15,151 nucleotides of DNA from CAYUFB01 sp964444125 (GTDB lineage Bacteria > Patescibacteriota > Dojkabacteria > B142 > JAFGMG01), in assembly GCA_964444125.1 (NCBI GenBank), contig CAYUFB010000025.1, positions 1 to 15,151 on the forward strand, in the 5' to 3' direction. The notes beneath the pieces are model-generated. The model did no database searches, was not told where the DNA came from, and saw only the letters and a program-made list of their open reading frames with translations. A program made the translations under genes and the position numbers. Below are positions 1-6,521 of the stretch, piece after piece (position 1 is the stretch's first letter; the number at the start of each line of letters is the position of its first letter).

Positions 1-2
1 TA

Positions 3-1160
3 CATGTTAATAATCCTAAAGAAATTTGGCTTAGTAACAAAGAATATCACATTACAGAATCTGAGATACAAAAATATTTATCTGTAAAATCAATGGCGAT
101 TTATGAGCGAGATGAAAGTAAATTGATTAGTTTGGTTTTCCCATTATATGTTGGTGATGAGATTTTTGCACATTTATTTTTTGGACATAAAAAAGATAAT
201 GCTTTTTTTTCTAAAGAAGAACTATCCGCCATTCACAGAATCATCAGAATATTAGTGGTTGCAGTAAATAGATATATTTTGTTTAGAGAGCAACAAAACT
301 TCAACCAAACCCTTCAATCCAAAATCGAACTTGCAACTCAGGAACTTCAGGTCAAAAATAAACAACTTGAAGATACTTTGGCCAAGGAAAGAGATATGCT
401 TGATATCCTAGGACATGAACTTAGAACCCCTTTGACGATTGTGAAAAATGCTGTATTAACTTTACGAAAAAGTTATAAAACTATGGATGATTCAAAGCTA
501 GATAAATATCTGGAGATGGCGGAAGAAAATTTACTTAGAGAATCTAAATTACTTGAGACATTGCTTTCTACGACCAAAATTGATAATCAAGCAATAAATT
601 TGGTCTTAGAAAAAGTGGATTTCTTAGATGTGGTTAGCGATTCTCTAAATGGGCTGAAACATAAAGCAGAAGCCAAAAAGCTCGAAATTTTAACTAATCT
701 CCCCTCCTCTAGTTTCGTATATGCAGATAGAAATAGAATCCAGGAGGTTGTAGATAATTTGATAGATAATGCAATCAAATATACAAATGAAGGCCAGGTG
801 GATATAAGTGTAAGTGAAGAAAGTGACAAAGTAATATTTTCTGTCAAAGATACTGGTGTTGGGATTGATAAAGAGCACCTTGAGAAACTTGGACAGAAAT
901 TCTATAGAGTCAATACTTATGTAAATGGACAAAATAAAACTGGATATAATGTAGTTAGGGCCGGAGGTACGGGCTTGGGTTTGTATGTCACGTTTAATCT
1001 AGTAAAAGCTATGGGAGGAGATGTCGATGTGAAAAGCGAAGTTGGCAAAGGATCGGTATTTACTATCTGGATTCCCAAATATATAAATCAAGAAAAGGTA
1101 GAAACAAATCCAAAACCAAAGCTGTATCAGAGGTTTGAAGAAATGAAAAAAGAGCGTTGA
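3..1160 (+). CDS. Sensor histidine kinase, 5' end outside window
   Basis: This is a two-component sensor kinase that autophosphorylates on a His and passes phosphate to a response regulator not seen here. The frame is open back to base 3, so the true start lies upstream; the first internal ATG is at 93. Counting from that Met, residues 1-65 look like the end of a GAF-like sensing domain, and 66-105 form a coiled-coil linker. The H-box GHELRTPL has its His at 108. The N-box (DNLIDNAIKYT) is near 221-231, G1 (DTGVGI) at 253-258, an F-box-like QKFYRV at 268-273, and G2 (GGTGLGL) at 291-297. All catalytic boxes are intact, and no transmembrane segment is seen in the visible part. The TGA stop is the first three bases of the heptamer array that follows. 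Family assignment is secure; the signal sensed is unknown. Confidence 0.93.
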   Translation, partial: HVNNPKEIWLSNKEYHITESEIQKYLSVKSMAIYERDESKLISLVFPLYVGDEIFAHLFFGHKKDNAFFSKEELSAIHRIIRILVVAVNRYILFREQQNFNQTLQSKIELATQELQVKNKQLEDTLAKERDMLDILGHELRTPLTIVKNAVLTLRKSYKTMDDSKLDKYLEMAEENLLRESKLLETLLSTTKIDNQAINLVLEKVDFLDVVSDSLNGLKHKAEAKKLEILTNLPSSSFVYADRNRIQEVVDNLIDNAIKYTNEGQVDISVSEESDKVIFSVKDTGVGIDKEHLEKLGQKFYRVNTYVNGQNKTGYNVVRAGGTGLGLYVTFNLVKAMGGDVDVKSEVGKGSVFTIWIPKYINQEKVETNPKPKLYQRFEEMKKER

Positions 1161-1199
1161 GTATTGAGTATTGAGTATTGAGCATTGAGTTGTGAGTGC
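1158..1199. repeat. Left array of six TGAGTNN heptamers
   Basis: Six 7-bp units in perfect register: TGAGTAT three times, then TGAGCAT, TGAGTTG and TGAGTGC. Identity decays toward the right. The first unit contains the stop codon of the kinase gene. The array is matched by an inverted six-unit array at 1723-1764, and the two bracket the four-helix-bundle gene. Confidence 0.9.
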
Positions 1200-1258
1200 A
1201 AAACACAAAGACAATATTCCTACCAATAATCTATAGTTGATTGAGGAAAATAGAACTC

Positions 1259-1621
1259 TTACTTTTGGCGGATTTTTTTGATTAGAGTGAATAGTAGTTT
1301 AGAGAGTTCTCTTGCGTTGACTATTTCAGAGTTAATTTCTTTTCGATTCCCATATCCAAGATTTAGGCTAAATTCAAGTAGTTTGAGTGTTTCTTCAGAT
1401 GATCCGTATGCAATAGACAAAAATTGTATTAATTCTTTTTTACTATAATTTGAATAATACTTCGCATAACCTTCGGTGATATTCAGATGTATTGATAGAG
1501 ATGACCTTCGTATCTGACTTGTTATCCCATATATTTCGTTTGGAGGATAATCTTTTGTGATTTTATAAATATTTAATGATAAATTCTTACTTTTTTCAAT
1601 AAGTTTCTGGTTTAGAGTCAT
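1259..1621 (-). CDS. Four-helix bundle protein (23S rRNA intervening-sequence family)
   Basis: A 120-residue, all-helical protein of the four-helix-bundle / S23 family. The family was first described from open frames in intervening sequences of bacterial 23S rRNA genes, and it is structurally related to Avd of diversity-generating retroelements. Typical features are present: an early YKITKDYP segment, ITSQIRRSSLSI, the NITEGYAK motif near residues 47-54, the GSSEETLKLLEFS segment near 73-85, and a basic C-terminus. Length is normal for the family. Here it is not inside an rRNA gene; it sits between a kinase gene and RuBisCO, antisense to both. The start ATG at 1621 has no Shine-Dalgarno sequence. 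A TATAAT-like box lies about 25-30 nt upstream. The biological role of stand-alone members is not established; nucleic-acid binding is only an inference. Confidence 0.9.
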   Translation of the reverse strand: MTLNQKLIEKSKNLSLNIYKITKDYPPNEIYGITSQIRRSSLSIHLNITEGYAKYYSNYSKKELIQFLSIAYGSSEETLKLLEFSLNLGYGNRKEINSEIVNARELSKLLFTLIKKIRQK

Positions 1622-1722
1622 TTGTGTTCTATTACATAATTGATCATACTATTATAAGTTATAATAATTCATGAAAAAATTATGAAAATTTCATAATAAT
1701 TGTTTCTTTTCGATTTGCATTT

Positions 1723-1764
1723 ACTCATTACTCAAGGCTCAAAACTCACGACTCAACACTCTTA
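1723..1764. repeat. Right array of six inverted heptamers (ACTCANN)
   Basis: Six 7-bp units in register: ACTCATT, ACTCAAG, GCTCAAA, ACTCACG, ACTCAAC, ACTCTTA. They are degenerate reverse complements of the left array's TGAGTNN unit. The array ends one base before the extended -10 element of the RuBisCO gene. Confidence 0.85.
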
Positions 1765-1773
1765 TGTTATACT
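1765..1773 (+). promoter_or_regulatory. Extended -10 promoter for RuBisCO
   Basis: TGTTATACT matches an extended -10 (TG, one base, then TATACT at 1768-1773). No good -35 is seen: the expected region lies inside the heptamer array. The predicted start of transcription near 1780 would leave about a 20-nt AU-rich leader before the ATG at 1801. Confidence 0.5.
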
Positions 1774-1800
1774 GTTTTTATAAATTATTATTAATAAAAA

Positions 1801-3192
1801 ATGGCCGTACAAATTGACTATTTCGCACCAGTTGGATGGAAGCCAAACAACCCAGATGAGGACTACATAATTGCATATTTTCAGATCGCCTTGAAAGATG
1901 GCATTGAGAAAGAGAAATTTCAAGAAGTAGCTGCTACTGTTGCTGCTGAATCCAGTACTGGTACATGGACGGCTGTTGATGAAGGAAGTAATGCAGGGAT
2001 GGATAATGCCTCTAAGTATAGAGCACTTGTGTATGATTTTGAGGAAGCGAATATGAGATTTAAGGTTGCATACCCAGTTGATCTTTTTGAACACGATAAT
2101 ATGTCAGGTATGCTTGCAGGATTTGCCGGTAATATCGGTGGTATGAAAGCCTTAAAAGGATTGAGACTGCTTGATGTTAGATTCCCAAGAGCGATTGTAA
2201 CTGCATTCCCAGGTCCAAAGTTTGGAATAGAAGGAATGCGAAATTTCCTTGGACATTACGATGATTTAGATGATCCACTTCGCAAAGTGATGCCAATCAT
2301 GGGTACTGTTCCAAAACCAAAAGTTGGTAGAACTGCAGAGCAACAGGCCGCTCTTGCTAGATTAATTTGGACCGCTGGAGATCATACTTATGACTTCATC
2401 AAAGATGATGAAAATCTTACTTCTCTGGAATTTAATAATTTCTATGATAGAGCTAAATTAATACTTGAAACTCAAAGAGATGTAGAAAATGTTTCCAAAA
2501 ACAAGAGATTTGCCCTATTAAATATCACTCACTCAAGTTTTCAGCAAATGGTTAGACGTGCTGAGATGATTCGAGATGAAGGTGGCAGATTTGCTATGGT
2601 TGATGTGATTACTACGGGTTTTTCTGCTATTCATTCTCTAAGGGAAGAAAACATTGGTCTTGCTTTGCATGGGCATAGAGCGATGCATTCGTTTCTAACC
2701 AGGCATGGAGGTCTTGAGAAGGAACTTGATGGATTTAGTCTATCAACTGCAGTTTTGGCCAAAATATTTAGATTATTAGGTATCGATTCTCTACATATTG
2801 GTTCTCCAAAGGCTAAGATGGAGGATTATGGAGAAAGTGAAGAAATAGCCAAAATTGTAAGCAAAGATGAGATTGAACCAAATGACAAATTCTTTACATT
2901 AGGGCAGAAATGGTATGGGATGAAAGAAACCTGGCCAGTCGCATCAGGCGGGTTGCATCCTGGTGTATTAGACAAGGTTGTGGAGAAGATGGGGCCAGAT
3001 ATATTTATCCAACTTGGTGGTGGAGTACTTGGACATCCTCAAGGCATAACTAGAGGAGTTGAGGCCGCATTAGAGGCTAGAAAAGCAATTGCCGCTGGAG
3101 AGACAATTGCAGAATATGTAAAGAAGAATCCTGACTCTGCATTGGCTGTTGTAGTTGATGTCTGGGGATTAGAACCTAGAATTGTATACTAA
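1801..3192 (+). CDS. RuBisCO large subunit, form III-type
   Basis: Ribulose-1,5-bisphosphate carboxylase/oxygenase, 463 residues, adding CO2 to ribulose bisphosphate to give two 3-phosphoglycerates. In archaea and CPR bacteria, form III and II/III enzymes usually act in AMP/nucleoside salvage. All catalytic positions are present: E50 in AAESSTGTW, N111 in AGNIGGMKA, K172 and K174 in PKPKVG, the carbamylated Lys K201 with D203 and E204 in IKDDENLTS, H292 and R293 in GHRAMH, H332, loop-6 K339, S382 in ASGGLHPG, and the GGG phosphate loop at 406-408. The DENLTS and ASGGLHPG wording is archaeal form III-like rather than form I or II. Loop 6 reads HIGSPKAKME, where TVVG or TAVG normally precedes the Lys. 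An insertion of about five residues follows the HRAMH helix. The ATG has no Shine-Dalgarno; no small subunit or phosphoribulokinase gene is nearby. The exact subform needs a tree. Confidence 0.95.
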   Translation: MAVQIDYFAPVGWKPNNPDEDYIIAYFQIALKDGIEKEKFQEVAATVAAESSTGTWTAVDEGSNAGMDNASKYRALVYDFEEANMRFKVAYPVDLFEHDNMSGMLAGFAGNIGGMKALKGLRLLDVRFPRAIVTAFPGPKFGIEGMRNFLGHYDDLDDPLRKVMPIMGTVPKPKVGRTAEQQAALARLIWTAGDHTYDFIKDDENLTSLEFNNFYDRAKLILETQRDVENVSKNKRFALLNITHSSFQQMVRRAEMIRDEGGRFAMVDVITTGFSAIHSLREENIGLALHGHRAMHSFLTRHGGLEKELDGFSLSTAVLAKIFRLLGIDSLHIGSPKAKMEDYGESEEIAKIVSKDEIEPNDKFFTLGQKWYGMKETWPVASGGLHPGVLDKVVEKMGPDIFIQLGGGVLGHPQGITRGVEAALEARKAIAAGETIAEYVKKNPDSALAVVVDVWGLEPRIVY

Positions 3193-3221
3193 ATAGTAGG
3201 AAAAAAATAACCCGAAAACTG

Positions 3222-3260
3222 TGTTATGAAGTTTAGCTACCTTCGTTTTTGTATATGAAG
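3222..3260 (+). terminator. Weak hairpin after RuBisCO
   Basis: GAAG pairs with CTTC, and flanking AAAAC can pair with GTTTT, leading into a short T-run and GTATATG. The stem is short and bulged. It is offered only because it sits between two separately promoted genes. Confidence 0.2.
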
Positions 3261-3278
3261 CAAGTAGTTTAAATTATT

Positions 3279-3287
3279 TGTTATCAT
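3279..3287 (+). promoter_or_regulatory. Extended -10 promoter for coiled-coil gene
   Basis: TGTTATCAT matches an extended -10, almost identical to the one before RuBisCO. Transcription would begin about 3294, essentially at the ATG at 3296, so the message is probably leaderless or nearly so. This rules out the in-frame TTG at 3278, which lies inside the promoter. Confidence 0.45.
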
Positions 3288-3295
3288 ATTTGCTA

Positions 3296-3667
3296 ATGCA
3301 AGAATACAAAGCTAAATTAGAGCAGAAAATCAGAGAAAAAGAACTTATCAAAGAGCATTTTATTTCCCAGATAGAAAAACAAACACTTGAGATATCTAAT
3401 GGTCGCTATCTTAAATTACTCAACAAATTGGCAAAGATTGAAAGTGATCTTGGTAGATTGAAAGTTGCTTTATCTGCTATCAAGAGAAGCGAGAGGCTTG
3501 ATAGAAGAATAATTGTAGCGATAAATTCTAGAGTCAAACTAGTGGCTCTTGATCTTGAGATAACGTTATGGGTTGATGCCAAAAATGTCACTGACGTACT
3601 GGGCAAAAGACTTGGAGAGATAGTGGATCTATATAATTCGCAATTCAGGATAGCTGCAATCTATTAA
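3296..3667 (+). CDS. Small coiled-coil protein of unknown function
   Basis: A 123-residue protein that I do not recognise. Roughly the first 75 residues are charged and heptad-like (many K/E with regularly spaced I/L), predicting a long coiled coil. The C-terminal 45 residues are more hydrophobic and mixed, ending FRIAAIY. It has no signal peptide, membrane segment or cysteine. The start at 3296 is chosen because an extended -10 element ends at 3287 and a TTG codon 18 nt upstream lies within that element. It follows RuBisCO by about 100 nt on the same strand but appears to have its own promoter, so a shared function is not implied. It converges with the Smr-domain gene only 16 nt away. Coding is well supported by length and composition; function is unknown. 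Confidence 0.7.
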   Translation: MQEYKAKLEQKIREKELIKEHFISQIEKQTLEISNGRYLKLLNKLAKIESDLGRLKVALSAIKRSERLDRRIIVAINSRVKLVALDLEITLWVDAKNVTDVLGKRLGEIVDLYNSQFRIAAIY

Positions 3668-3683
3668 GTCTACTTGATTTTAC

Positions 3684-4016
3684 TTAGGTCTTTACATTTT
3701 TTAGGTGGACTTCGAGTGCGCCTTCACCTCCTAAATGTGTGCTTGCCTGTTTGAAACTAGCAACTCGTTTGTCTTGCCTAAGATACTTGATTACAAGCGG
3801 TTTGATAACTGCAGGTTTCTCTGAATGAATCCCTTTTCCGGTGATAACTAGTACACTTCTATATTCATTTATAATACTTTCTTCTATAAATCTTTCATAG
3901 AGACCGCGAATCTCATGTTCCATAAGAGGACCAAGATCATGGTAGTCTAGAGTATTTTCTGGTATGAAGATCGATTCTATGTCCTGACTTTTCGAGAATT
4001 TCTGGTATTTGTTCAT
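3684..4016 (-). CDS. Stand-alone Smr-domain protein
   Basis: A 110-residue protein made almost entirely of one Smr domain, the small MutS-related endonuclease fold. The N-terminal motif appears as LDYHDLG (residues 23-29) in place of the usual LDLHG. ITGKG is at 58-62, followed by HS, and the terminal LGGEGALEVHL at 95-105 matches the conserved GG.GA..V.L. Smr domains cleave or bind nucleic acid; recent work on other bacteria links some to ribosome rescue on collided ribosomes. The role here is inferred from family only. It is last in a co-directional series starting at 6321, with a 20-nt gap to the gene before. A perfect TATAAT sits just upstream of its ATG, so it may also be transcribed separately. 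The GGAG four bases before the ATG is the only Shine-Dalgarno-like motif at any start in the window. Confidence 0.85.
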   Translation of the reverse strand: MNKYQKFSKSQDIESIFIPENTLDYHDLGPLMEHEIRGLYERFIEESIINEYRSVLVITGKGIHSEKPAVIKPLVIKYLRQDKRVASFKQASTHLGGEGALEVHLKNVKT

Positions 4017-4024
4017 ATGGCTCC

Positions 4025-4030
4025 ATTATA
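4025..4030 (-). promoter_or_regulatory. -10 box (TATAAT) before Smr gene
   Basis: A perfect TATAAT on the - strand lies 8 nt upstream of the Smr ATG, in the gap after the previous stop codon. A start of transcription 7 nt further on would fall at or next to the ATG, giving a leaderless message. The -35 region, lying in the preceding gene, is poor. Confidence 0.4.
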
Positions 4031-4036
4031 TTCAAA

Positions 4037-5284
4037 TCAAGTACATCTAGGAATTGGTTTAGCACAAATTGGACAGATCTCTTGATATGTCGTTGAATTA
4101 TCATTGTCAACATAAAAAGTCCCATGGCAATTGGGGCAGACTGAAGGATCGGGCCTTTCTGAACTTGGGCTGAGTAGATTTAATGGTTGTAATTGTGAGT
4201 GCATAAGAGCATTTGTAAGAGTGCCTAGATTTGTATTGCCTACTTTGCCACAACTCCCTTGGAAGTATATGGATAGATCTAGTAATGATTTCTGTAATGT
4301 TGTGTGTACATCTTGACCTGTCTTTTGCATCATATCTATGATAGATTTAACCATCCCATCCCCCCAATCATATATAGCCTTTTGCTGATCGAAATGAACT
4401 TTTGCATATACAAGAAAAATCTTAAATCTATCAATGACTTCTCTTGGATCGTATTCGCTTTGAAGACTCTTATTTAGAAGATATGTGACAAAGTCTTCTA
4501 TATGTTTTTGAAATGTGTCTATTTGGATATTAATTGATTGATCATGATGTCTTTGACTATCCAAAGACGAAGTATTTGGATAATAGGCACCAAGAAGGTC
4601 GTCAAAAGATGTATCCCTTTTTATTTCGAGTGCCGAACCAAGTATTTCAAGTGGGGTTTGATTGAGTTTTGTGGGAGTGATATTGTTTTGTTTCGCCCAG
4701 ATTAATCTTGCTTTCTGATGAGCTGAATTATCTTGGTTGATGAGTCTATGCATTTTTACTCGCACAGTAGGTCTTAAACTGCCATCAGTCTTTTTAATTA
4801 ATTGATATGATGAAATGAAACTATAGTCCCCGTGGTAATTTTCTTTTGGACTTTGCAGTATTATTTGTCTATCAAAAACATTATGTTCCTGAAATTCTCT
4901 TAATTTGGCCTGAATTGCCAAAAATGATTCAAGCTCAGCTACTCTTGTTTGATATTCTCTTTGGCTTAAGCCTGGCTCATTTATTGCACCGGCGTATGAA
5001 CTCTCCATTGCACATGTCCATCCAGGAGAATATAGTTTTCCATCGTCGTTTAAGTAGTAAATAAATTGGGAGTTTGTAAGTGGTGTTAAGTATTCCTTTA
5101 GGAAATTTTGTAATTGAAGATTTAATCCTTCTTTAGAAATATTGCCATTAATAATATTGTTTATTTCTTTTGTCGGATCAAACGCTGCAACGTTAAATTC
5201 GGCAAAGTTTGCGGGATTTTGGACGAGCTCGTCAAAGCTCCCTTCCTCTTTTGGAATTGTTAAGCTGAATTCTGATAGAGCCAT
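4037..5284 (-). CDS. Unknown 415-residue protein with C-terminal zinc ribbon
   Basis: I do not recognise this protein. Residues 1-370 have no signal peptide or membrane helix and read as a soluble mixed alpha/beta protein, with stretches rich in Q, N and S. The C-terminus carries CPNC (383-386) and CPIC (404-407), a classical two-knuckle zinc ribbon, with one further Cys at 414. Such ribbons usually serve protein or nucleic-acid contacts. It starts 3 nt after the stop of the membrane-protein gene upstream, so translation is probably coupled, and there is no Shine-Dalgarno. It follows the DUF4430 and S-component-like genes in the same operon, so it may be expressed under the cobalamin riboswitch. 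A link to B12 is only positional. The stop is TGA. Confidence 0.75.
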   Translation of the reverse strand: MALSEFSLTIPKEEGSFDELVQNPANFAEFNVAAFDPTKEINNIINGNISKEGLNLQLQNFLKEYLTPLTNSQFIYYLNDDGKLYSPGWTCAMESSYAGAINEPGLSQREYQTRVAELESFLAIQAKLREFQEHNVFDRQIILQSPKENYHGDYSFISSYQLIKKTDGSLRPTVRVKMHRLINQDNSAHQKARLIWAKQNNITPTKLNQTPLEILGSALEIKRDTSFDDLLGAYYPNTSSLDSQRHHDQSINIQIDTFQKHIEDFVTYLLNKSLQSEYDPREVIDRFKIFLVYAKVHFDQQKAIYDWGDGMVKSIIDMMQKTGQDVHTTLQKSLLDLSIYFQGSCGKVGNTNLGTLTNALMHSQLQPLNLLSPSSERPDPSVCPNCHGTFYVDNDNSTTYQEICPICAKPIPRCT

Positions 5285-5287
5285 TTT

Positions 5288-5851
5288 TTATATCATGGCC
5301 TTTCTGGCTTCATTTTCAAGTCGTAAATCAAGTGCTTTGTATTGTAGGTTATATATAAAAAAACTGACTACAAAAACAGCCGGAACGATAAGCAAGTTTG
5401 CTACAAGTTGAGTTCTTAAGAATGGTAGTCCATTTATGTAGCTTGCCAATAAGCCACCTAGATCTTTTGTGTACATTGTGGTGGTTAGTACTACTCCCAA
5501 ATTTGTCCATAAGAAAAATATCAAGGTTGATCCAATTGCTAGCATTTGAGTTAGTCCAAGTTTCTCTATGAATTTGAAATTATATCTAGACATTAGCCTT
5601 GCCAAAGCAATTGGAGCTAAGAATCCTGACCAGGTGAATAAGAAAATGATAGTATTGCCAATTATTAAATCGGAAATAATTAAGCCAAGCATGACAATTA
5701 ATATACTTAAGTTTTTTTGCTTAAATACTAGAGTAGAACCAATTGCAAATGCTGTTACAAACTCTATATTTGCTCCAAGGTGCGAGATTGTTCTTGTTAG
5801 AACTATTGCAATTACGAAGATAATCGAAAAAAATATATCTTTTTTCATCAA
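5288..5851 (-). CDS. S-component-like integral membrane protein (DUF6580/ECF-like)
   Basis: A 187-residue, very hydrophobic protein with about five or six membrane segments (approximately residues 6-22, 30-44, 48-66, 68-85, 102-124, 148-168). The motif TRTISHLGANIEFVTAFAIG near 19-38 and the SDLIIG at 60-65 resemble putative vitamin-transport S-components and the DUF6580 group. In such proteins a conserved Asn/Asp pair sits in the first helices. S-components bind a vitamin and dock with an energising module (EcfA/EcfT) encoded elsewhere. Its neighbours strengthen this reading: a DUF4430 protein ends 14 nt upstream, and a cobalamin-type riboswitch leads the operon. The start is one of two adjacent ATGs at 5851; no Shine-Dalgarno is present. 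Membrane location is certain; substrate (a corrinoid) is inference from the riboswitch. Confidence 0.65.
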   Translation of the reverse strand: MMKKDIFFSIIFVIAIVLTRTISHLGANIEFVTAFAIGSTLVFKQKNLSILIVMLGLIISDLIIGNTIIFLFTWSGFLAPIALARLMSRYNFKFIEKLGLTQMLAIGSTLIFFLWTNLGVVLTTTMYTKDLGGLLASYINGLPFLRTQLVANLLIVPAVFVVSFFIYNLQYKALDLRLENEARKAMI

Positions 5852-5865
5852 TATTATTTAATAAT

Positions 5866-6321
5866 TTAAAATTCAATTTCCGTCATGACAAATTCGACAG
5901 TATCATTATTTTTCAATAGATACTGCTCTACTCCAACACCGGCATCAACGCCATTGATAACCAATTTCCAGAAATGGCTTGAATCTGGGGTTATAGAATT
6001 GATACTTGTGATAAATGCTTGGCCGGAGAATTCCTGATAATCAAAAGTGAATGTCTGGTCTTTGTCTTTGAGGGCATTTAGACTTTCAAATAAGTTCTCT
6101 CCTTGTTTGTATTCTAGTGTGTAATTCGATCTATCTTCGCCATTTGTGATAGTTAGCTGTGCTTGTTCTTCTAAGACTTCTAAAAGGTCTGTGGTTTGTT
6201 TGTTTTCTTCTTTATTGAATGCCAATTCATAAACAGCAAAACCTGTGAAAAAAACGAAGGCTAAGGTAAATATAACTGTAGCTAGCTTGGATGAAAGGAA
6301 CTTGGACATGGGACGTGTCAT
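5866..6321 (-). CDS. Membrane-anchored DUF4430 (transcobalamin-like) protein
   Basis: A 151-residue protein with one N-terminal membrane segment or uncleaved signal (about residues 12-33), so most of it faces outside the membrane. Residues about 50-151 match the DUF4430 / transcobalamin C-terminal-like fold. The diagnostic end is HFWKLVINGVDAGVGVEQYLLKNNDTVEF, in which W, the NG turn and the G-D pair recur across the family. The family often accompanies vitamin uptake systems and resembles the corrinoid-capping domain of transcobalamin and intrinsic factor. It is first in its operon, directly after the probable cobalamin riboswitch. The ATG at 6321 is preceded by an AU-only tract without Shine-Dalgarno; an alternative ATG is at 6309 (residue 5). 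Role as an extracytoplasmic corrinoid binder is inferred. Confidence 0.75.
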   Translation of the reverse strand: MTRPMSKFLSSKLATVIFTLAFVFFTGFAVYELAFNKEENKQTTDLLEVLEEQAQLTITNGEDRSNYTLEYKQGENLFESLNALKDKDQTFTFDYQEFSGQAFITSINSITPDSSHFWKLVINGVDAGVGVEQYLLKNNDTVEFVMTEIEF

Positions 6322-6339
6322 AAAAAATTATATATATCT

Positions 6340-6463
6340 AAACTTTGGCTCGGACTATTTATCCTGTAAAAGAACTTCTAAGAATCGTTCTATACAGGAC
6401 AGGCCGTTGCGGCACAGTTCAAGAATTTCACTTGATTCACAAAATTTAGAATTTTAAGGACAA
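6340..6463 (-). promoter_or_regulatory. Cobalamin riboswitch (probable)
   Basis: On the - strand, the leader between a canonical promoter and the DUF4430 start carries hallmark cobalamin-aptamer pieces in the right order. TCAAG-GTGAAATT-like-CTTGA forms a stem (6435-6419). It is followed by CTGTGCCGCAACGGCCTG (core at 6413-6403, matching the conserved CGCAACGG/CCACUG segment). A variable stem comes next, TCCTGT and AGAAC pairing with GTTCT and ACAGGA (6399-6362). Then comes AGTCCGAGCC (6356-6347), a degenerate B12-box. The 5' domain is short, as in compact variants. The genes that follow (DUF4430, S-component-like) fit B12 control. No intrinsic terminator or Shine-Dalgarno is seen downstream, so the output mechanism is unclear. 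Confidence 0.7.
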
Positions 6464-6469
6464 GGACAA

Positions 6470-6497
6470 TTTATATGATTTGGCTTTAGTTTGTCAA
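6470..6497 (-). promoter_or_regulatory. Sigma70-type promoter of the B12 operon
   Basis: A perfect -35 TTGACA (6497-6492) and TATAAA (6475-6470) are separated by 16 bp. Predicted transcription start is near 6463, giving a leader of about 140 nt that holds the riboswitch. It lies just after the stop of the CYTH gene. Confidence 0.75.
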
Positions 6498-6521
6498 ACA
6501 AATAGGTATTTATTAATAATA

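Larger units (their letters stand above)
1158..1764. mobile_element. Candidate 607-bp insertion unit: four-helix gene within inverted heptamer arrays
   Basis: The two inverted arrays (six heptamers each) enclose one gene and about 100-160 bp of AT-rich DNA on each side. The unit begins exactly at the upstream gene's stop codon and ends at the promoter of the next gene, as an insertion between two + strand genes would. No transposase or target-site duplication is visible. Calling it mobile is inference from the symmetry and the family's history as insertions in rRNA genes. Confidence 0.4.

Noticed and set aside
999..1226. 75-codon - strand frame with repeated LNTQYS-like peptides
   Set aside because: The periodic peptide is just the translation of the heptamer array and the antisense of the kinase gene.
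1158..1764. CRISPR array
   Set aside because: The repeats are contiguous 7-bp units without spacers, and no cas gene is present.
3278..3295. TTG start for the coiled-coil gene, six codons upstream of the ATG
   Set aside because: The codon overlaps an extended -10 element (3279-3287), so it would not be in the transcript.
3937..4125. 62-codon - strand frame containing RIDLHTRKYS, reminiscent of an Smr LDLHG motif
   Set aside because: It overlaps the real Smr gene and the zinc-ribbon gene in another frame and has no further Smr motifs.
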